From Lytechinus pictus (Eukaryota > Echinodermata > Echinoidea > Temnopleuroida > Toxopneustidae), in contig NC_087253.1 of NCBI RefSeq assembly GCF_037042905.1, positions 17,838,501 to 17,902,500 of the forward strand: a stretch of DNA of 64,000 bases, written 5' to 3'. Shown here piece by piece: positions 44,319 to 56,783 of this stretch. Position numbers and translations under genes: made by a program. The notes under the pieces were generated by a model. The model had not been told where the DNA came from, did not search any database, and saw only the letters and a list, made by a program, of their open reading frames with translations. Numbering within the stretch: the first letter of the stretch is position 1; each line of letters begins with the position of its first letter.

Positions 44319-47003
44319 ACGGGTGGTTAGTGGCGTAACAGGGGTCGGTGGCCAGGGGGGGGGGGGGGGGCAAGAGCCAAAATTTCCCGGTCATATCATG
44401 GTATGAACAGGATTTTTTATGATTGTGCCCCGAGCATTAGGGCGAAGCTCAATGCGTAATAAGTACCCCCCCCCAAAAAAAAAAAAAAGAGGGGCCCAGC
44501 AAAAAGTTGCTTAATATCAGTCCCGAGCGAGCGGAGCGGGCGAGGAAAAAAAAGAGCTTTTCATGAGAATCTAACTTTGAGATTGATTTTGACATGGTAT
44601 TCAGAAAATATATTTTACATCTTCCTTTCCTTTTTTTAATCTTTTCTTTTATGTTCTCGGTTGTAGAACTTTTTGGGGCCAGTGCTATGCGGATCGGGTC
44701 CGGAACAATGACGGCCTCAGGATTTTTAACCTCGGGGGAGGCAAAAGAACATTTGGGGGCGGGTCAACACACAAATATGTTGCCTATTTCTCAAAATAGA
44801 GCAAGAAGCGCGAGCTATTTTTTTTAAATGTAGACCCAACTGACTTGAAAAGGGACCTGTTAAGGACTAGATGTTTGCATTGGGTCATGAAGATGATATA
44901 TCTCACCAAATAAATAATACGAGCGCGAAGCGCGAGCTGAAAATTTTTAACACCCTGAGATGATAATTGGACGTTCTATTTGCACTTTTGTAATCATGAA
45001 CTGGATGGCTATCTAGTTAAACATTTGAAGTGAGCGCGTAGCGCGAGCTGAAATTTTTTTATTTATGAAAATTATGATTAGGCAGGATGCGTATCTCGCT
45101 TAAACGAATAATAAAAACTCTAATCGCGAGAAGCATATCGACTGGAACAATGGATTTTTAAACCCCATTTGAACAGATAATTTACTTATCTCAGTCAACA
45201 GCTACTCCTAGCGTGTGTAGCGCGGGCGACATTTTGAATTTTATAAAATGACCTGAAAGATTTATGTTAGTGACAAAAATTATTGGGAGCTAACTAATGC
45301 ATGGATGAGAAAATTTTCAAAATTTAATGAACGAAAAGCTGTTTTGGGGCACTTTGCAGCTTTAGTAGGCTGCTTATGACAACGTTTACAATACATTTTT
45401 TTATTTTTCAAAATTTCGGGGGTGGTGCCAACTCACTTGGGGCAAATGCCCCCCTGTGCCGCCACTGGTCTGGGGCGGTCTGGGGCGGAGCCCCCGGAAC
45501 GTTTTACAAAATCGCGGATACATACACAACACATATAACTTCAACGCAGTTGCGGATAATAAACGTTACATTTTGAGGCAGCACAACATAGCAAATGTGG
45601 AAAAAAATTATTAAAGTCGCCAGCGAGAGAAGCGAGCCAGAAAAAATTGGCCTTTAAAAATGATTTTGAAATTAAATTCTACTTATGTGATAGTAGCTTT
45701 GGAAATTTAGCCAAAGTAAACAGGCTTTTTACGATAAATCTAGCCAGCGCAAAGTTTTACTTAGATTAGGACATAATATCGGGGGATATGACTAGACCTT
45801 GGCTAACCCTACTTTGGCTAAGGATTTTCCCCGGGATTTTTTGTCCTGATTGCGACCATTATTGCCTAAAATTTAGGAAGCTTATCATAGACGCCATCCA
45901 TCTTTCTTCCTGTTCTTTATATTTTTCAATCCTCGGCATCCCGGTCGTGTTATAAAGTTCTTCTCTTATTTTTCTCGTCCCTTTTATATACTGATTTTCC
46001 AATTAAGCATTTGGTTTTTCCTTCATTTCCCGTTTCTTTCTGCTAGCTCGTTCTCCCATTTTCCCGCCATTCTTGCCCGTGCCAATGAGTCATATCTTTT
46101 GATTTTATATCCCTCTCCTGCTAATCATGCTAATGTATTAGTATTTCAGGATTTTTATACTTCCTTACGTGTTCTTCTTTCCTTCCCTTTTCCCGCTTTC
46201 CTTCCATTTTCCCTATTTATGTTCTTCCTTTCTTTCCCTTTCTTTTCATTTTATCCCTTTCCCTTTCCTCTTTTTCTTTCTTTCTTTCTTTCCCTTCCCC
46301 CTTTCTCTCTTTCTCCCTTTTCTTTTTTTCCCGCTTTTTTTATTTTCCCGGTGAAATCCGCCATGGGGGCAGCTAGCCCCCCCTACCCCCCCCCCCCCTG
46401 TTACGCCATTGCGGGTGGTCCGGGCTGAAGATATTTATATCTTAATACATAGAGTAAAATGCACTGAGCAAAATGCCGAAAATTTCATCAAAATCGGATA
46501 ACAAAATTAATAATAAAGTTATTGAAGTTTAAAGTTTAGCAATATTTTGTGAAAACAGTCGTCATGAATATTCATTAGGTGGGCTGATGATGCCACATCT
46601 TCACTTTCCGTTTTCTTATGTTATTACATAAAATCATAATCTTTTTCCTTTTTTCATACTTGTGTAAATAATATGTCTCCCTTATAATGAAATAAGTTGC
46701 AGCAATAAATATCTAATGCACTAAATCCGTTGTCAATCCAATTTTTCTAGTTCTTGGAGGAAAAAAATTTGAATAAACCTAATTTCATATAATAGAATAC
46801 AAAAGAACAAGTGGGGATGTGACATCATCAGCCCACCTAATGAATATTCATGACGACTGTTTTCACAAAATATTGATAAACTTAAAAATTCAATAACTTT
46901 GTTATATATTTTTTATCCGATTTTGATGAAATCTTCAGCATTTGGCTCAGTGAATTCTACTCTATTTATTAAGTTATACATATATTCAGCCCGGACCATC
47001 CCT
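44319..47003. mobile_element. TTAA-flanked MITE (about 593 bp) carrying a nested hAT element
   Basis: TTAA flanks both ends (44315-44318, 47004-47007). The termini ACGGGTGGTCCGGGCTGAA and the complement of AGGGATGGTCCGGGCTGAA are inverted. Inside, AACAGTCGTCATGAATATTC and its complement form a second inverted pair (46554-46573, 46844-46863). The unit 2 copy at 21923 (GCCTTATGTCGG) is the empty site. A second copy of this family is at 52248-52842. TTAA TSDs fit piggyBac or Kolobok types. Confidence 0.85.
44328..46411. mobile_element. hAT-type nonautonomous element (2.1 kb) nested in a TTAA MITE
   Basis: It starts TAGTGGCGTAACAGGGG and ends CCCCTGTTACGCCATTG. A perfect 8-bp TSD, CGGGTGGT, lies at 44320-44327 and 46412-46419. 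The interior has GAGCGCGAAGCGCGAGC-type motifs near 44922 and 45033, the reverse orientation of those in the hAT element at 34348. This marks a related family. Pyrimidine-rich low complexity (TTCCTTTCTTTCCC-like) fills 45895-46350. No transposase. Confidence 0.9.
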
Positions 47004-47007
47004 TTAA

Positions 47008-47067
47008 GTCGGTAAGTGGTGCTTGGCTATTGTCATTTCATCATATAGCTAAACCCCGCTTCAATAT

Positions 47068-47104
<37 letters not shown>

Positions 47105-47354
47105 AAAGGTCAACTCAAAAATTGACGCAGGAAACCATTGTTAGCTTTAGCTTTCGTCTTTATTAGGAGTATATATAAATATATAAACAGTATATAAATT
47201 GTGGCAGAAAAGTAGGATGTTATACCGTATTCTATCTCGTTCTTCATGAAAGAAAGCTACGAATGGTTTCCTGCGTCATCTTTTGAGTTGACCTCATCTC
47301 AATATGTTTCATACTCACACCCCAAGAGCGTTTGGTATACGTAAACTTGTCACC

Positions 47355-47424
<70 letters not shown>

Positions 47425-47429
47425 AATTA
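47008..47429. repeat. Unit 4 start: conserved block, (TA)n tracts and a hairpin MITE
   Basis: The block GGTGCTTGGCTATTGTCA is shared with unit 2 (21934). Within the TA tract, 47107-47294 is a MITE-like element whose ends AGGTCAACTCAAAA and the complement of AGGTCAACTCAAAAGATG, plus GACGCAGGAAACCATT, are inverted. A (TA)n of about 75 bp follows at 47358-47420. Confidence 0.75.
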
Positions 47430-48377
47430 GCAACACATTGAAATATTTTTTCCTTCCAAAAATCATAATATTTCATCGATTTCTAACCCCCTTACTTTCA
47501 AATTAGGTATGGTATGATGTTATATTTCCGTTTTGTCCCCAAATTTAACCTTAAAAATTACCTGCAGATGTATAAACCTAGTGTCATGCGATTCATATAT
47601 TCATACTTGGTTTTTCTCTAGTTTCAGTTCAAAGTTCAAAACAGGATATTTTTATTCTGTAAAATAGAAAAGTCATCATTAAGAGGAATGCGAAAATGGG
47701 TGTGGCTAATATGACGTCAATAAAAAGAAATTGCCCAAGGCCAGGGTACCCAGGTGCCGTCTGCATGTCAGATTCTTGGAGTAGTACATCACCCTAACCG
47801 AACACCCTATATTTACAACCACTTTCAGCCACAAAATATATGTACATATCATACAATATACCTTAATTACTAGCTTGACGGTCATAATGTTGATCATATT
47901 TACCGGACTATTGGTACACTCCATAGCCAGGACAACCCCGGGGATAACCCAGCCAGAGGAACAAATCGATTTATGTTAATGAACTCATATGCATCAGTTT
48001 GTTTCAAACTATACCGTAAAAGGGCTGATAATGAAAAATGCACATGTAGATATCTCTTTATTAATTCACTCACCTCTAAAGTTAGGCCCTTGGTCCGTTA
48101 CTTAATACTTGAAGATCTCAGACACAGTTTGAACAGGCCGGAAATGTTAGTGAACTTGCTATATGAATAGTACTACATGTAGTTTATGCAGTCTCAGTAC
48201 AGTTTGTCTTGCTTTCGCTCTGCTATATGCTCACTATAATAGCTGTTTGGTAATTCGTGTTCAGACTATTTTTAGTGACTGGGAATTTCCCACCGACCTT
48301 CGACCTTAGTCGCGCGCACGTTGGGCGATATCTACATATCTGCGGAAAAAAGAAATAATAACATATGCAGATATAGG

Positions 48378-48421
<44 letters not shown>

Positions 48422-49495
48422 TACTTACAAAAACTTTGTTTGCAAAAGGGGTTAGATCCACTTTAGACCATTCCGAGAAAATCATGCTTTTTATTCTCCC
48501 ATATTAATATTATAATGCGAACCTATAAAATTGTCATGATACACTACCCTACAATGTGAACTTTAATTGGGTATAAAATAAATCAACCTGTCTTCATATT
48601 TTCAACAAAAAAAATTATAATGGATCTAGCTCCTTTTGCAAACAAACTGAAAGGGATCCAACCCCTTTTGAATAAAAAGGTGATTTTTCTTTGCCACTTT
48701 TATTCACGTTTTAATGGGAATTTCAACTTTTCTTTGGTATCATTAGAGCGACTAAAAATCTATACATTGAAATAAAATCAATATATTGAAATAAAATCAA
48801 TACAATTTTAGGTAAAATGGATCTAACCGCTTTTGCGAACAAGCTCTTCAAAAGAGTTTGCACGCACACTGTGATCATCCCAAATCAAGTGTTTTACATA
48901 TTCCACTATCTGAAAAAAATTCCGGGGTGATGCCGGACCAGCCCTGTGGAATTCACTACCACAGGAACTGAAGAACTCAAACTCTGTAACATCCTTTAAG
49001 GGCGACTAAAATTGCGTTTATACACAAAATAGGTTTGAAGACAGACTTTTTCGTCATTTGCAATGTGGCTTTTCTTGTACTTCTCTAAGTTCTCTTTACT
49101 TTTTGTTTTGCTCTTTTAATCAAAATGGAAAAGACGCTATGTATATCCTACGTATTATTAGTATGTATTATTAAGAGTTTGGTTGCAAAAGTGGTTAGAT
49201 CTACTTTAGACCATTCTAAGAAAATATTTTTTTTTATTCTCCCATATTGCAATATACTTATGACAAAATAAATTGTCATGATACCCTACCATGTGAACAT
49301 AAAACTGGGTATATATGAAAGAATTCTACCTGTTTAGTTTTTAATATTCTTTTGTCAAAAATTATCTTTTTGGATCTTTGCAAACAAACTGAAATGGATC
49401 TAACCCCTTTGAAAAAAGTTATGTTTCTTTGACATTTTGTTCACTTTTTAATTGGAATTTCAACTTTTTCTTTGGTATCATCTTATAGAGCTAAT
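47430..49495. repeat. Segmental-duplication upstream block, unit 4 copy, with internal repeats
   Basis: Positions 47430-48640 match 8440-9600 and 22400-23640 (TGTGGCTAATATGACGTCAA, CCCACCGACCTTCGACC). The part with GCAAAAGGGGTTAGATCCAC recurs with changes at about 48435, 48645, 48820, 49185 and 49380, so this unit has extra internal duplication. No minisatellite or TRIM gene follows before 49.5 kb. Confidence 0.7.
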
Positions 49496-49840
49496 AAAAA
49501 TCTATACATTGAGACAAAATTAAATTAAATTTGATGAAAAAATTGATCTTACCCAAAGCTTTGCCATCATAATTATAAATTTGTTTCATGAGATGTACAT
49601 CAATGAATAGATTATGCTTCGGCCCTCTTTCATAAAAAAAAAACCCATCGACGTTCATAATGTACGTGGGTTCAATATTCAAATCATGAATTGTGTTTTC
49701 CGAATAGTTACCCGTAAAAGCCAGAAAAACTCACTTCAAATCGAATTTTGCTCGTGCAAATGCAAATTTGGTAATACTGATTTTGTTCTAATGCAGTCAT
49801 GCATGCATTGTGAACGTTGAGATGGGCTTCATAAAAGAGG
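49496..49840. other. Stretch without recognised feature
   Basis: AT-rich sequence with two short overlapping ORFs on opposite strands and no recognisable protein. Nothing further is supported. Confidence 0.5.
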
Positions 49841-49963
49841 GGTCAGGGGTGCATTGGTCCGTCTCACAACCGGGAAGTCGGAAGTTCAAATCCCGACTGC
49901 GTCAGACCAAAAGATGTTAAAAGATGGGATCGAGTTGCTGCTACCCTGTTTGGCGTTCAAAGA
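49841..49963 (+). mobile_element. tRNA-derived SINE
   Basis: The A-box-like GGTGCATTGGTCCGT is followed by a B-box-like GAAGTTCAAATCCCGACTG. The SINE body then reads CAGACCAAAAGATGTTAAAA, GAGTTGCTGCTACCCTG and TTTGGCGTTCAAAGATTAAA. This layout of tRNA head plus conserved GTTGCTGCT…GGCG… tail is familiar from SINEs of many marine invertebrates. Confidence 0.7.
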
Positions 49964-49967
49964 TTAA

Positions 49968-49978
49968 AGGGATGTATA

Positions 49979-50019
<41 letters not shown>

Positions 50020-50474
50020 AAAATAGTATATATAATATAATAGTATAATAGTATATATGAGAAAAATCCATCAGAAAATTAAAAAAATATTAGATTTTAA
50101 TTATTTTATTTATAACGTCATATTCAACTTTCCTACTTATCGTATGGTAAAAAAAAGTTCAATGAAATGTGATTTTCTCAGGTAATTGATTATGGTTACT
50201 ACTGTACCTTCATTTTATCAATAGGCAAATAATTTCACACCCGTTCCTAAAAATAAAACGAAAATGAGTTATCACGAACCATTAAAAATTTGAATTTATT
50301 CATTTCATGTTGCATAACAAATGGGGCAACTGCTCGTCTATGACGTCACAAATCAAAAAATTAAAATTTTAATAACTTTCTTAGTCTTTCATGGATTTTC
50401 CCCAAACCTTCACCAATATATATTTTTTTTCTGTTATTTTTACAACAAATTTTTCTTTAGGGTGAACTACCCCT
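49968..50474. mobile_element. TTAA-flanked MITE, family B copy 1
   Basis: TTAA flanks both ends (49964-49967, 50475-50478), with AGGGATG and the complement of AGGGGTAGTTCACCCT at the termini. The interior (GGGGCAACTGCTCGTCTATG, TTTTCCCCAAACCTTCACC) matches the copy at 57451-57932. A TA-rich microsatellite lies near the left end. Confidence 0.75.
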
Positions 50475-50478
50475 TTAA

Positions 50479-52243
50479 TTAGAATAGGGGCCGTTCAAAG
50501 TACGACTATAAGACAATGACACAGAGAATTTGGAACTGAATTGTTTTATTGAGATAAAACGATGGCCTGGCAACAACTATCCCTAACCCAATATTTTTTT
50601 TTTTGTAACGCACCAGTTTGTTATCAGAATTATAAGACTGATTTTTAAATTCACTCAAACACATCTTAGATAAAAATACTTTTCTGATAAATACATCAAT
50701 ACATGATACGTGAAATGAAAATGTAAAAGAAAGAGAAATATCAGAAGATAACATTATTGAATGTTGGTAAAATTCGTTAAAAATTAAACGTCACGTATTT
50801 TCAGAGTGTTAATTTCGTGACGTCACATGCATGAAGTAATTCTAAGTGTTGTTTTCTCAGAATATTGGCAATTATTCAACATATGTATTCAATATAGGCT
50901 CAACTTCAGACGTAGGCCTATAAATCTCAATTCAGTTTTCAATTCAATTCAAGTCATTCAATATATTTTGGGCTTTTCTTATCTTTATACACCATGTCCA
51001 TAGTCATATGCATGATACATTTCCTTCAACTGATTCTCAAATTTCGATTTAGGAGCAGTTGTTTCATTGTTGTCGACCTTTTTTTTTTAATTGTAAGGGT
51101 CTACGATTTTGCTTGCTTTTGATGGATCGTGGAAATGAATGCAATTGAATTGGAATTGAAATGGAATTGAAAATGAAATTGAAATTGGATTGAAAACTTA
51201 GAAAAGAAACGAATAAGATAGTCTTTCGTGCGACGACTTGTCAGTTGTTTTATTCGGCAAAAGTCTGTATTATCCGACAGTTACCATAGTAACAGTTCAA
51301 TACCTGCGCTTCAAAGCCACACAGAAAACTTATCTAGGTCAAATAACTCTTTGACTTGTCCCCATGCAGGTAAGTCCCTGTAAAATAAGTGAGGGTCAAA
51401 TGACACACCAAACTGAGTCAAATGGCACGTCATGGGTCAAATGATTATTGAACAGCCATTGGGTCATATGATACATGTGTCACATGAAGCACTTATATAT
51501 GAGACACGAGTATCCCAATGACACAGCTATGTGAATCACAATTATTCTTTTGTGTCATGTCATTTTAAAATGTGTCTTGGTACAAATAAAGATAAATTAA
51601 ATATGTACAATGACTCGCTTTTTGGTGTGTAATTTTGCTCATATTAATCATGAGGGTCACCCGGGGGACAAAACAATAATTATAACTTTCATGTGCCACT
51701 CGAGGCAGGTTGTCGAACGACATTATGTTGATGACTAGCTTCCCATGCATATGAACTCAACGGTATAGGGCCTAACCAAAGACTGGTATTAGGCCAATAA
51801 CATTATACAAAAAGTCTAATATTACTTCTTGAATGTTATATTGAAAATAATGCAAATTGTTAAATATCATGGATATTGGGCCATCATTGGATCGTATAAT
51901 GTGCTGCGGACTAAAGAATTATGCATATTATGGCCTCCGCGGCGTTCGAGCACCTGTACGACTGGTCTACGATCCAGTTTTTAAAGAAAAAAAATCGCAT
52001 TTTGCTTATTTTCTAAAAATATGAATGGAAATTTCTTTGTATCTGAGGTTCAAATTAACTGTAAGAATACCAATAAATCAATTTTGGGTGACTGCAATTA
52101 AGCCCCATTTATTCAGTAAAGGCCAACTTCGTTTCATACCGAAGACAATCGTACGATCAGTTCGGTGTGATTTTTTATTATTCTTATAAGGGTGGTAGCG
52201 TGGTCTAGATAACTATTCGTGCGATGATTTTTATTTTCAAGAC
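50479..52243. other. Intergenic stretch, no gene seen
   Basis: Only fragments are recognised. 51236-51300 contains TATCCGACAGTTACCATAGT, a partial inverted copy of the MITE found in troponin T introns. At 51385-51560, variants of GGGTCAAATGAC and GTGTCATATGA recur. GAATTGAAATTG-type simple sequence lies near 51140-51195. The short ORFs are not supported. Confidence 0.5.
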
Positions 52244-52247
52244 TTAA

Positions 52248-52842
52248 AGGGGTAATCCAGGCCGAAAATGATATGATTTGAACAGATAAAGAAAAATCAG
52301 ACAACCCAAACCCTGAAAATTTGATCAAAATCGGCGAGGAATAATAAAGTTATGACAGTTTAAAGATTTGCAGTATTTGGGTGAAACAGTTTCATGCGAG
52401 TCGTCATGAATATTCGATGAGCAAACTGATGATGTCATATCCCAACTTGTTCTTTTGTATTTTATTACATTAAATTATGTTTATTCCTTTTTTCCCTCCA
52501 AGAACGAAAAAATGGATTGACAACTGCTTTAATAAATTAGATATTCATGGCTGCAACTCATTTTGTTATAAGGGGATATATACATGTATCATTCACACAC
52601 CTATGGAAAAATAAAATAATTATGATTTCATGTGATAACATAAGAAAAGTGGGGATGTGGCATCATCAGCCCACCTAATTAATATTCATGACGACGTGCA
52701 TACAACTGTTTTCACAAAATATAGCTGAACTTTAAAATTCAATAACTTTGATATCAGATTTTGATGAAATTTTCAGCATTTTGCTCCATGAATTTTACTC
52801 TATTTATTTATATATAATTATTTTCTGCCCGGAGTACCCCCT
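52248..52842. mobile_element. TTAA-flanked MITE, second copy of the 44319 family (595 bp)
   Basis: TTAA flanks both ends (52244-52247, 52843-52846). The termini AGGGGTAATCCAGGCCGAAA and the complement of AGGGGGTACTCCGGGCAGAA are inverted. Inside, GTCGTCATGAATATTC and AATATTCATGACGAC face each other, as in the copy at 44319-47003. Net lengths are nearly the same (593 and 595 bp). Confidence 0.85.
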
Positions 52843-52846
52843 TTAA

Positions 52847-53684
52847 TATTCGCATCAAATTTTACTCCGTTTTATTAAAAAATCGGGTCGCAGACCAATC
52901 GTAAGGTGTGCGGCGACTTTCATATGCTTGTTTTGAAAAGTTTCATGTTTTAATCAATACAATAATGAATCGGCGAAAGATTCTGTCCAAGACAGAGATT
53001 TGGAAATGAATTCCGGGCATGAAAGTCAATGTTATGGAAACACACGAAGTTCCAGAAGGTTCCAGGTTAGAAAATAAAGTAATCGACAAACAGTAGATAA
53101 AAGGAAGCAGGAAAATATACTGGTATTGGGTCTTTGGTTTCAAAAAACCAACGCAAAACAATCAAAGTTACGACTCCATTTTTAAAATAGTGATATAGCG
53201 TTGAAGGAAAATGAATGGCTTGTTCAAACAGATGACGGGCTTTAATTTGCAAAGCTTCACTCCTCACCGCTGACTTCCTGCAGCCAAATAATAAGAAAAA
53301 TGGAGAGAAATACGAAGTGTTATAAATGTTGCCATGTAACAATCTTTTCACAAGAATAATTAATTAACCCAGAATCCTCTTTTTGAAAGATAACGAATAA
53401 TTAACATAATAATTATTTATCTTATTTGCCTTCTTTCCCCAGAGAGCCTTTTCAGTTATCAAAACACTGCTATCAACCATCAGGGCCCTGCATACATATA
53501 TCAATCATAAGAACGTAATAATATACAAAACGTGTTAAATCAACATTTTTACATTACAATACAATTACAATAGAGTGAATGATACATACATTTGTACAGA
53601 CATATTTATATGTATTTTGCAGGAGTCACATTTACTTACCCCAAACAAGATGTAAGGTTTGTTTTAATCGTTCCCTCAGTGCTC
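52847..53684. other. 3' UTR and downstream region of the troponin T-like gene
   Basis: This lies 3' of the proposed stop codon on minus. No poly(A) signal could be chosen with confidence and no other gene is seen. The small minus-strand ORFs (52943-53351) have no recognised motifs. Confidence 0.4.
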
Positions 53685-53715
53685 TTAGCTGCGCGCCATG
53701 GCTGCCGCCTTCAAT
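53685..53715 (-). CDS. Troponin T-like last exon (short basic C-terminus)
   Basis: The acceptor is CCCCAACAG. In the phase set by exon 6 it reads Lys, then LKAAAMARS and TAA (53687-53685). In another frame the same stretch is open for longer (ALRERLKQTLHLVWGK), which would need a different upstream donor. I prefer the in-phase reading; confidence is moderate. Confidence 0.55.
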
Positions 53716-56700
53716 CTGTTGGGGGTAAAACAGAGATTTATTATTAACTATTCTAGTTTCTTTCATGAAAAAAAAACATGACAATTGAAAAAAAAAACTT
53801 GAAAACGTTGAACACTGGTTATAGTTGTTTAGCAATTAAGATATAGCTCATCGAGTTGATATTTGTATTAAAACATGCCCACACACAATGTTTTGTTTTG
53901 TAATACATATAGTATTTATTAGACTAATTCAGTCCAAATCATACAGGTCATACATGTATAGATCAAGAAAACTCTCTTCACAAAAACAGATAACAATTCA
54001 TAATACAGAAAATCGTACACAAATCATATTATTTCACATTGCTTAATGAAATAACACTGAATGAATATATTATTTGAAGGGGGAGGGGGATCCTTTTCAT
54101 TAGCATTGTTCTGTGAATATGTATTTTGTAGTAATACTTACTGAATTCATTCAGTATAATATTAATCGGTTAATTTCAAATTTGCATCTTGTTTTATATT
54201 TAAAATAAAGTAATTATATGACTAAGTAATGGTGACAGACGCAAACACTTACTTATCCTCCTGGATTGATTCGATTCTCGATGTCAACTCCTTGATCTGC
54301 AGAGAGAGGGAGAGGGGGGTGGGTGGGAAAAAGAGGAAAGAGACGGAGAGAGATGGGAAGAGCAGATTATAATACTTACATTTACAAAGCGGATTGTATG
54401 AATTTTTACCCCTGTCATTAAATGAATGCACATTCTCCACTCCCTGGGGAGCATCCCGTCAATGATTACAAGACTCAACTGCTAGGCATAATGCATAGGC
54501 TTTCACAAATACTGGATACCCATTAAGCACCTGGGGCGAGAGTGGCAAAGTGTGTCCTTGCCAAAGGACGCTAGACCGCCAAACGCCGGTGGAATTCGAA
54601 CACACGCCCCTCTGTTTTCAAGGCGAGAGTCAGAACCACTACACCACGGCTCTTCTTTTGGGGGAGAGTGGCAAACTGTGGATACTACACTAGGCCATGG
54701 TGGGATTCGAACAGACGAATCTTTGATTACATGGCCAAAGTCATACAAATTGATATTTGTGAGTGGTGATTTAAAAAAATACAGATCACGCTTCGCGCTT
54801 GCATTATTTTGATGAGATTTTCCAGAGATAGGTGTCATGTTCAGGATTACGAAATGTCCCGTTTTTAGGTCAATATACCCAACATTTCAGCTCGCGCTCG
54901 CATGTTCATGGACTTCAAATCATACCGTACCACTTTTAAATGCCTTCCGACGTCCCTGACTACATTCAAGGTTGGAATGTACGTATATCCTGTAGATTTC
55001 CTGCTGGAGGTCAAAGTGGGCAATAAATGTAACAAAGATCTTCTTACACAGTAAAAAAATTATACAACGCTGTTTACAATATGAACCTTACAGTAATTGT
55101 TTAAACAGTTTAAACAAGTGTTTAAATCTTAAGCAACAAAGTTTAATTTTCAATATCTTATATTCAATAAATTAAACATGATTGTTTAAACGGTTAAACA
55201 AATAATGTAAGGGTCATATAGTAAACAGCGTTGTATAAAATCTTAAACAGCGTTTTTACTGTGTATGAAAATGTCATAAACCCTATAACCCAACTTACAT
55301 CGCACTTTCGTACTTCTACCGTTTCTCTTGTGCTTTCCTTCTGGAGATCGAAGAGGGCTACAAATATGACAAAGGTATGAACAATGTGGATAATCCTCTA
55401 CACTCAACTTACGTCGTATTTCTGGCGCTTCTCCTTCTCCTGGAGATCGAAGAGCGATCCGAAGGCCTTCATGATCTTGGCATGGAGTTCGGTGGCCATG
55501 GCTTTCATGCCTTCCTCCGAGGACATGCTCTCGGGGTCGAGGACAGGAACGCGTTTGGCAAGGGTCTCTTCTTTCTCCTTCTTTAGTTCGGCTGGTGTCA
55601 TCTTAGCGAAGCGAACACGCTCATCCTATATGATAGGAAAGATGGAAAAGACACCAACTGTGACGATGGTGATAATGGTGGTGATGGTGGTGATGGTGGT
55701 GATGATGGTGGTGATGATGGTGGTGATGATGATGATGGTGATGATGATGGTGATGATGGTGGTGATGATGATGGTGGTGATGATGATTGCGGAGGTGGTG
55801 ATGGAGATGATGGGGATGGAAGTGGTGACGATGTTTATGATAATTATAATGATGATGGCGATGATAGTGATGACGGTGATGACAGTGGTGGAGGTGATGG
55901 TAGTATGATGATGGTGGTGGTGCAGTGGTGATGATGTTGATGGAGGTAATGATGATGATGATGATGATGGTGATGGTGATGATGATGGTGATGATTGATG
56001 AAGCTGATGATGATGGTGGTGGTGGTGGCAATGGTGGTGGTGATGATGATGATGATGATGCTGCTGCTGATTATGATGATGGTGGTGGTGGAGGTAGGGG
56101 TGATAATGGAGATGATGATGATGGTGGTGGTGGTGGCAATGGTGGTGGTGATGATGACGATGATGATGATGATGCTGCTGCTGATGATAATGATGATGGT
56201 GGTGGAGGTAGGGGTGATAATGGAGATGATGATGATGATGATGATGATAAGATGATGATGATGATAATGATGGTAATTATGGCGATGGTAGTGGTGACGG
56301 TGGTGATGATGATGATGATGATGACGGATATTGTGTGATTAAGGTAATAAAAATGAAAACATGGCCTTTCTGAACGTAACTTTGGTTTTCGCACAATATA
56401 CGATTTACAGAGTTTACATGCTGGTTCAGTTAACTTAAAAAATAAATCAGTTTTATTCCTTTTTTCTCAGATTTTAAGAGAGAATTCGTCGCTAATTTGA
56501 GATTTCTTGAAAAGAGTAATAAGATCAAAATAACAGAAAAACAGTACAATGAAATCAAAAGCTTGTGAAATGTGAAACTAATTGTATTATGGTGTTGATT
56601 GTGTGAATAAATACCTCTGATGAGGACAAAAAAGGTGATGATGTTGATGGTGAAGGTGATATATATATATATATATATATGTGGTGGCCACGATGTTGAT

Positions 56701-56727
56701 GGCGTGGTGGTGGTGATAATGAGTATG

Positions 56728-56783
<56 letters not shown>

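Noticed and set aside
54503-54838. ORF of 111 codons with MTPISGKSHQNNASAKRD
   Set aside because: It spans two tRNA-derived SINE heads and a hAT fragment; no domain is seen.
55621-56340. Long ORFs on both strands (poly-His, poly-Met/Val, poly-Asp/Gly)
   Set aside because: They are direct translations of a GAT/GGT microsatellite within a troponin T intron.
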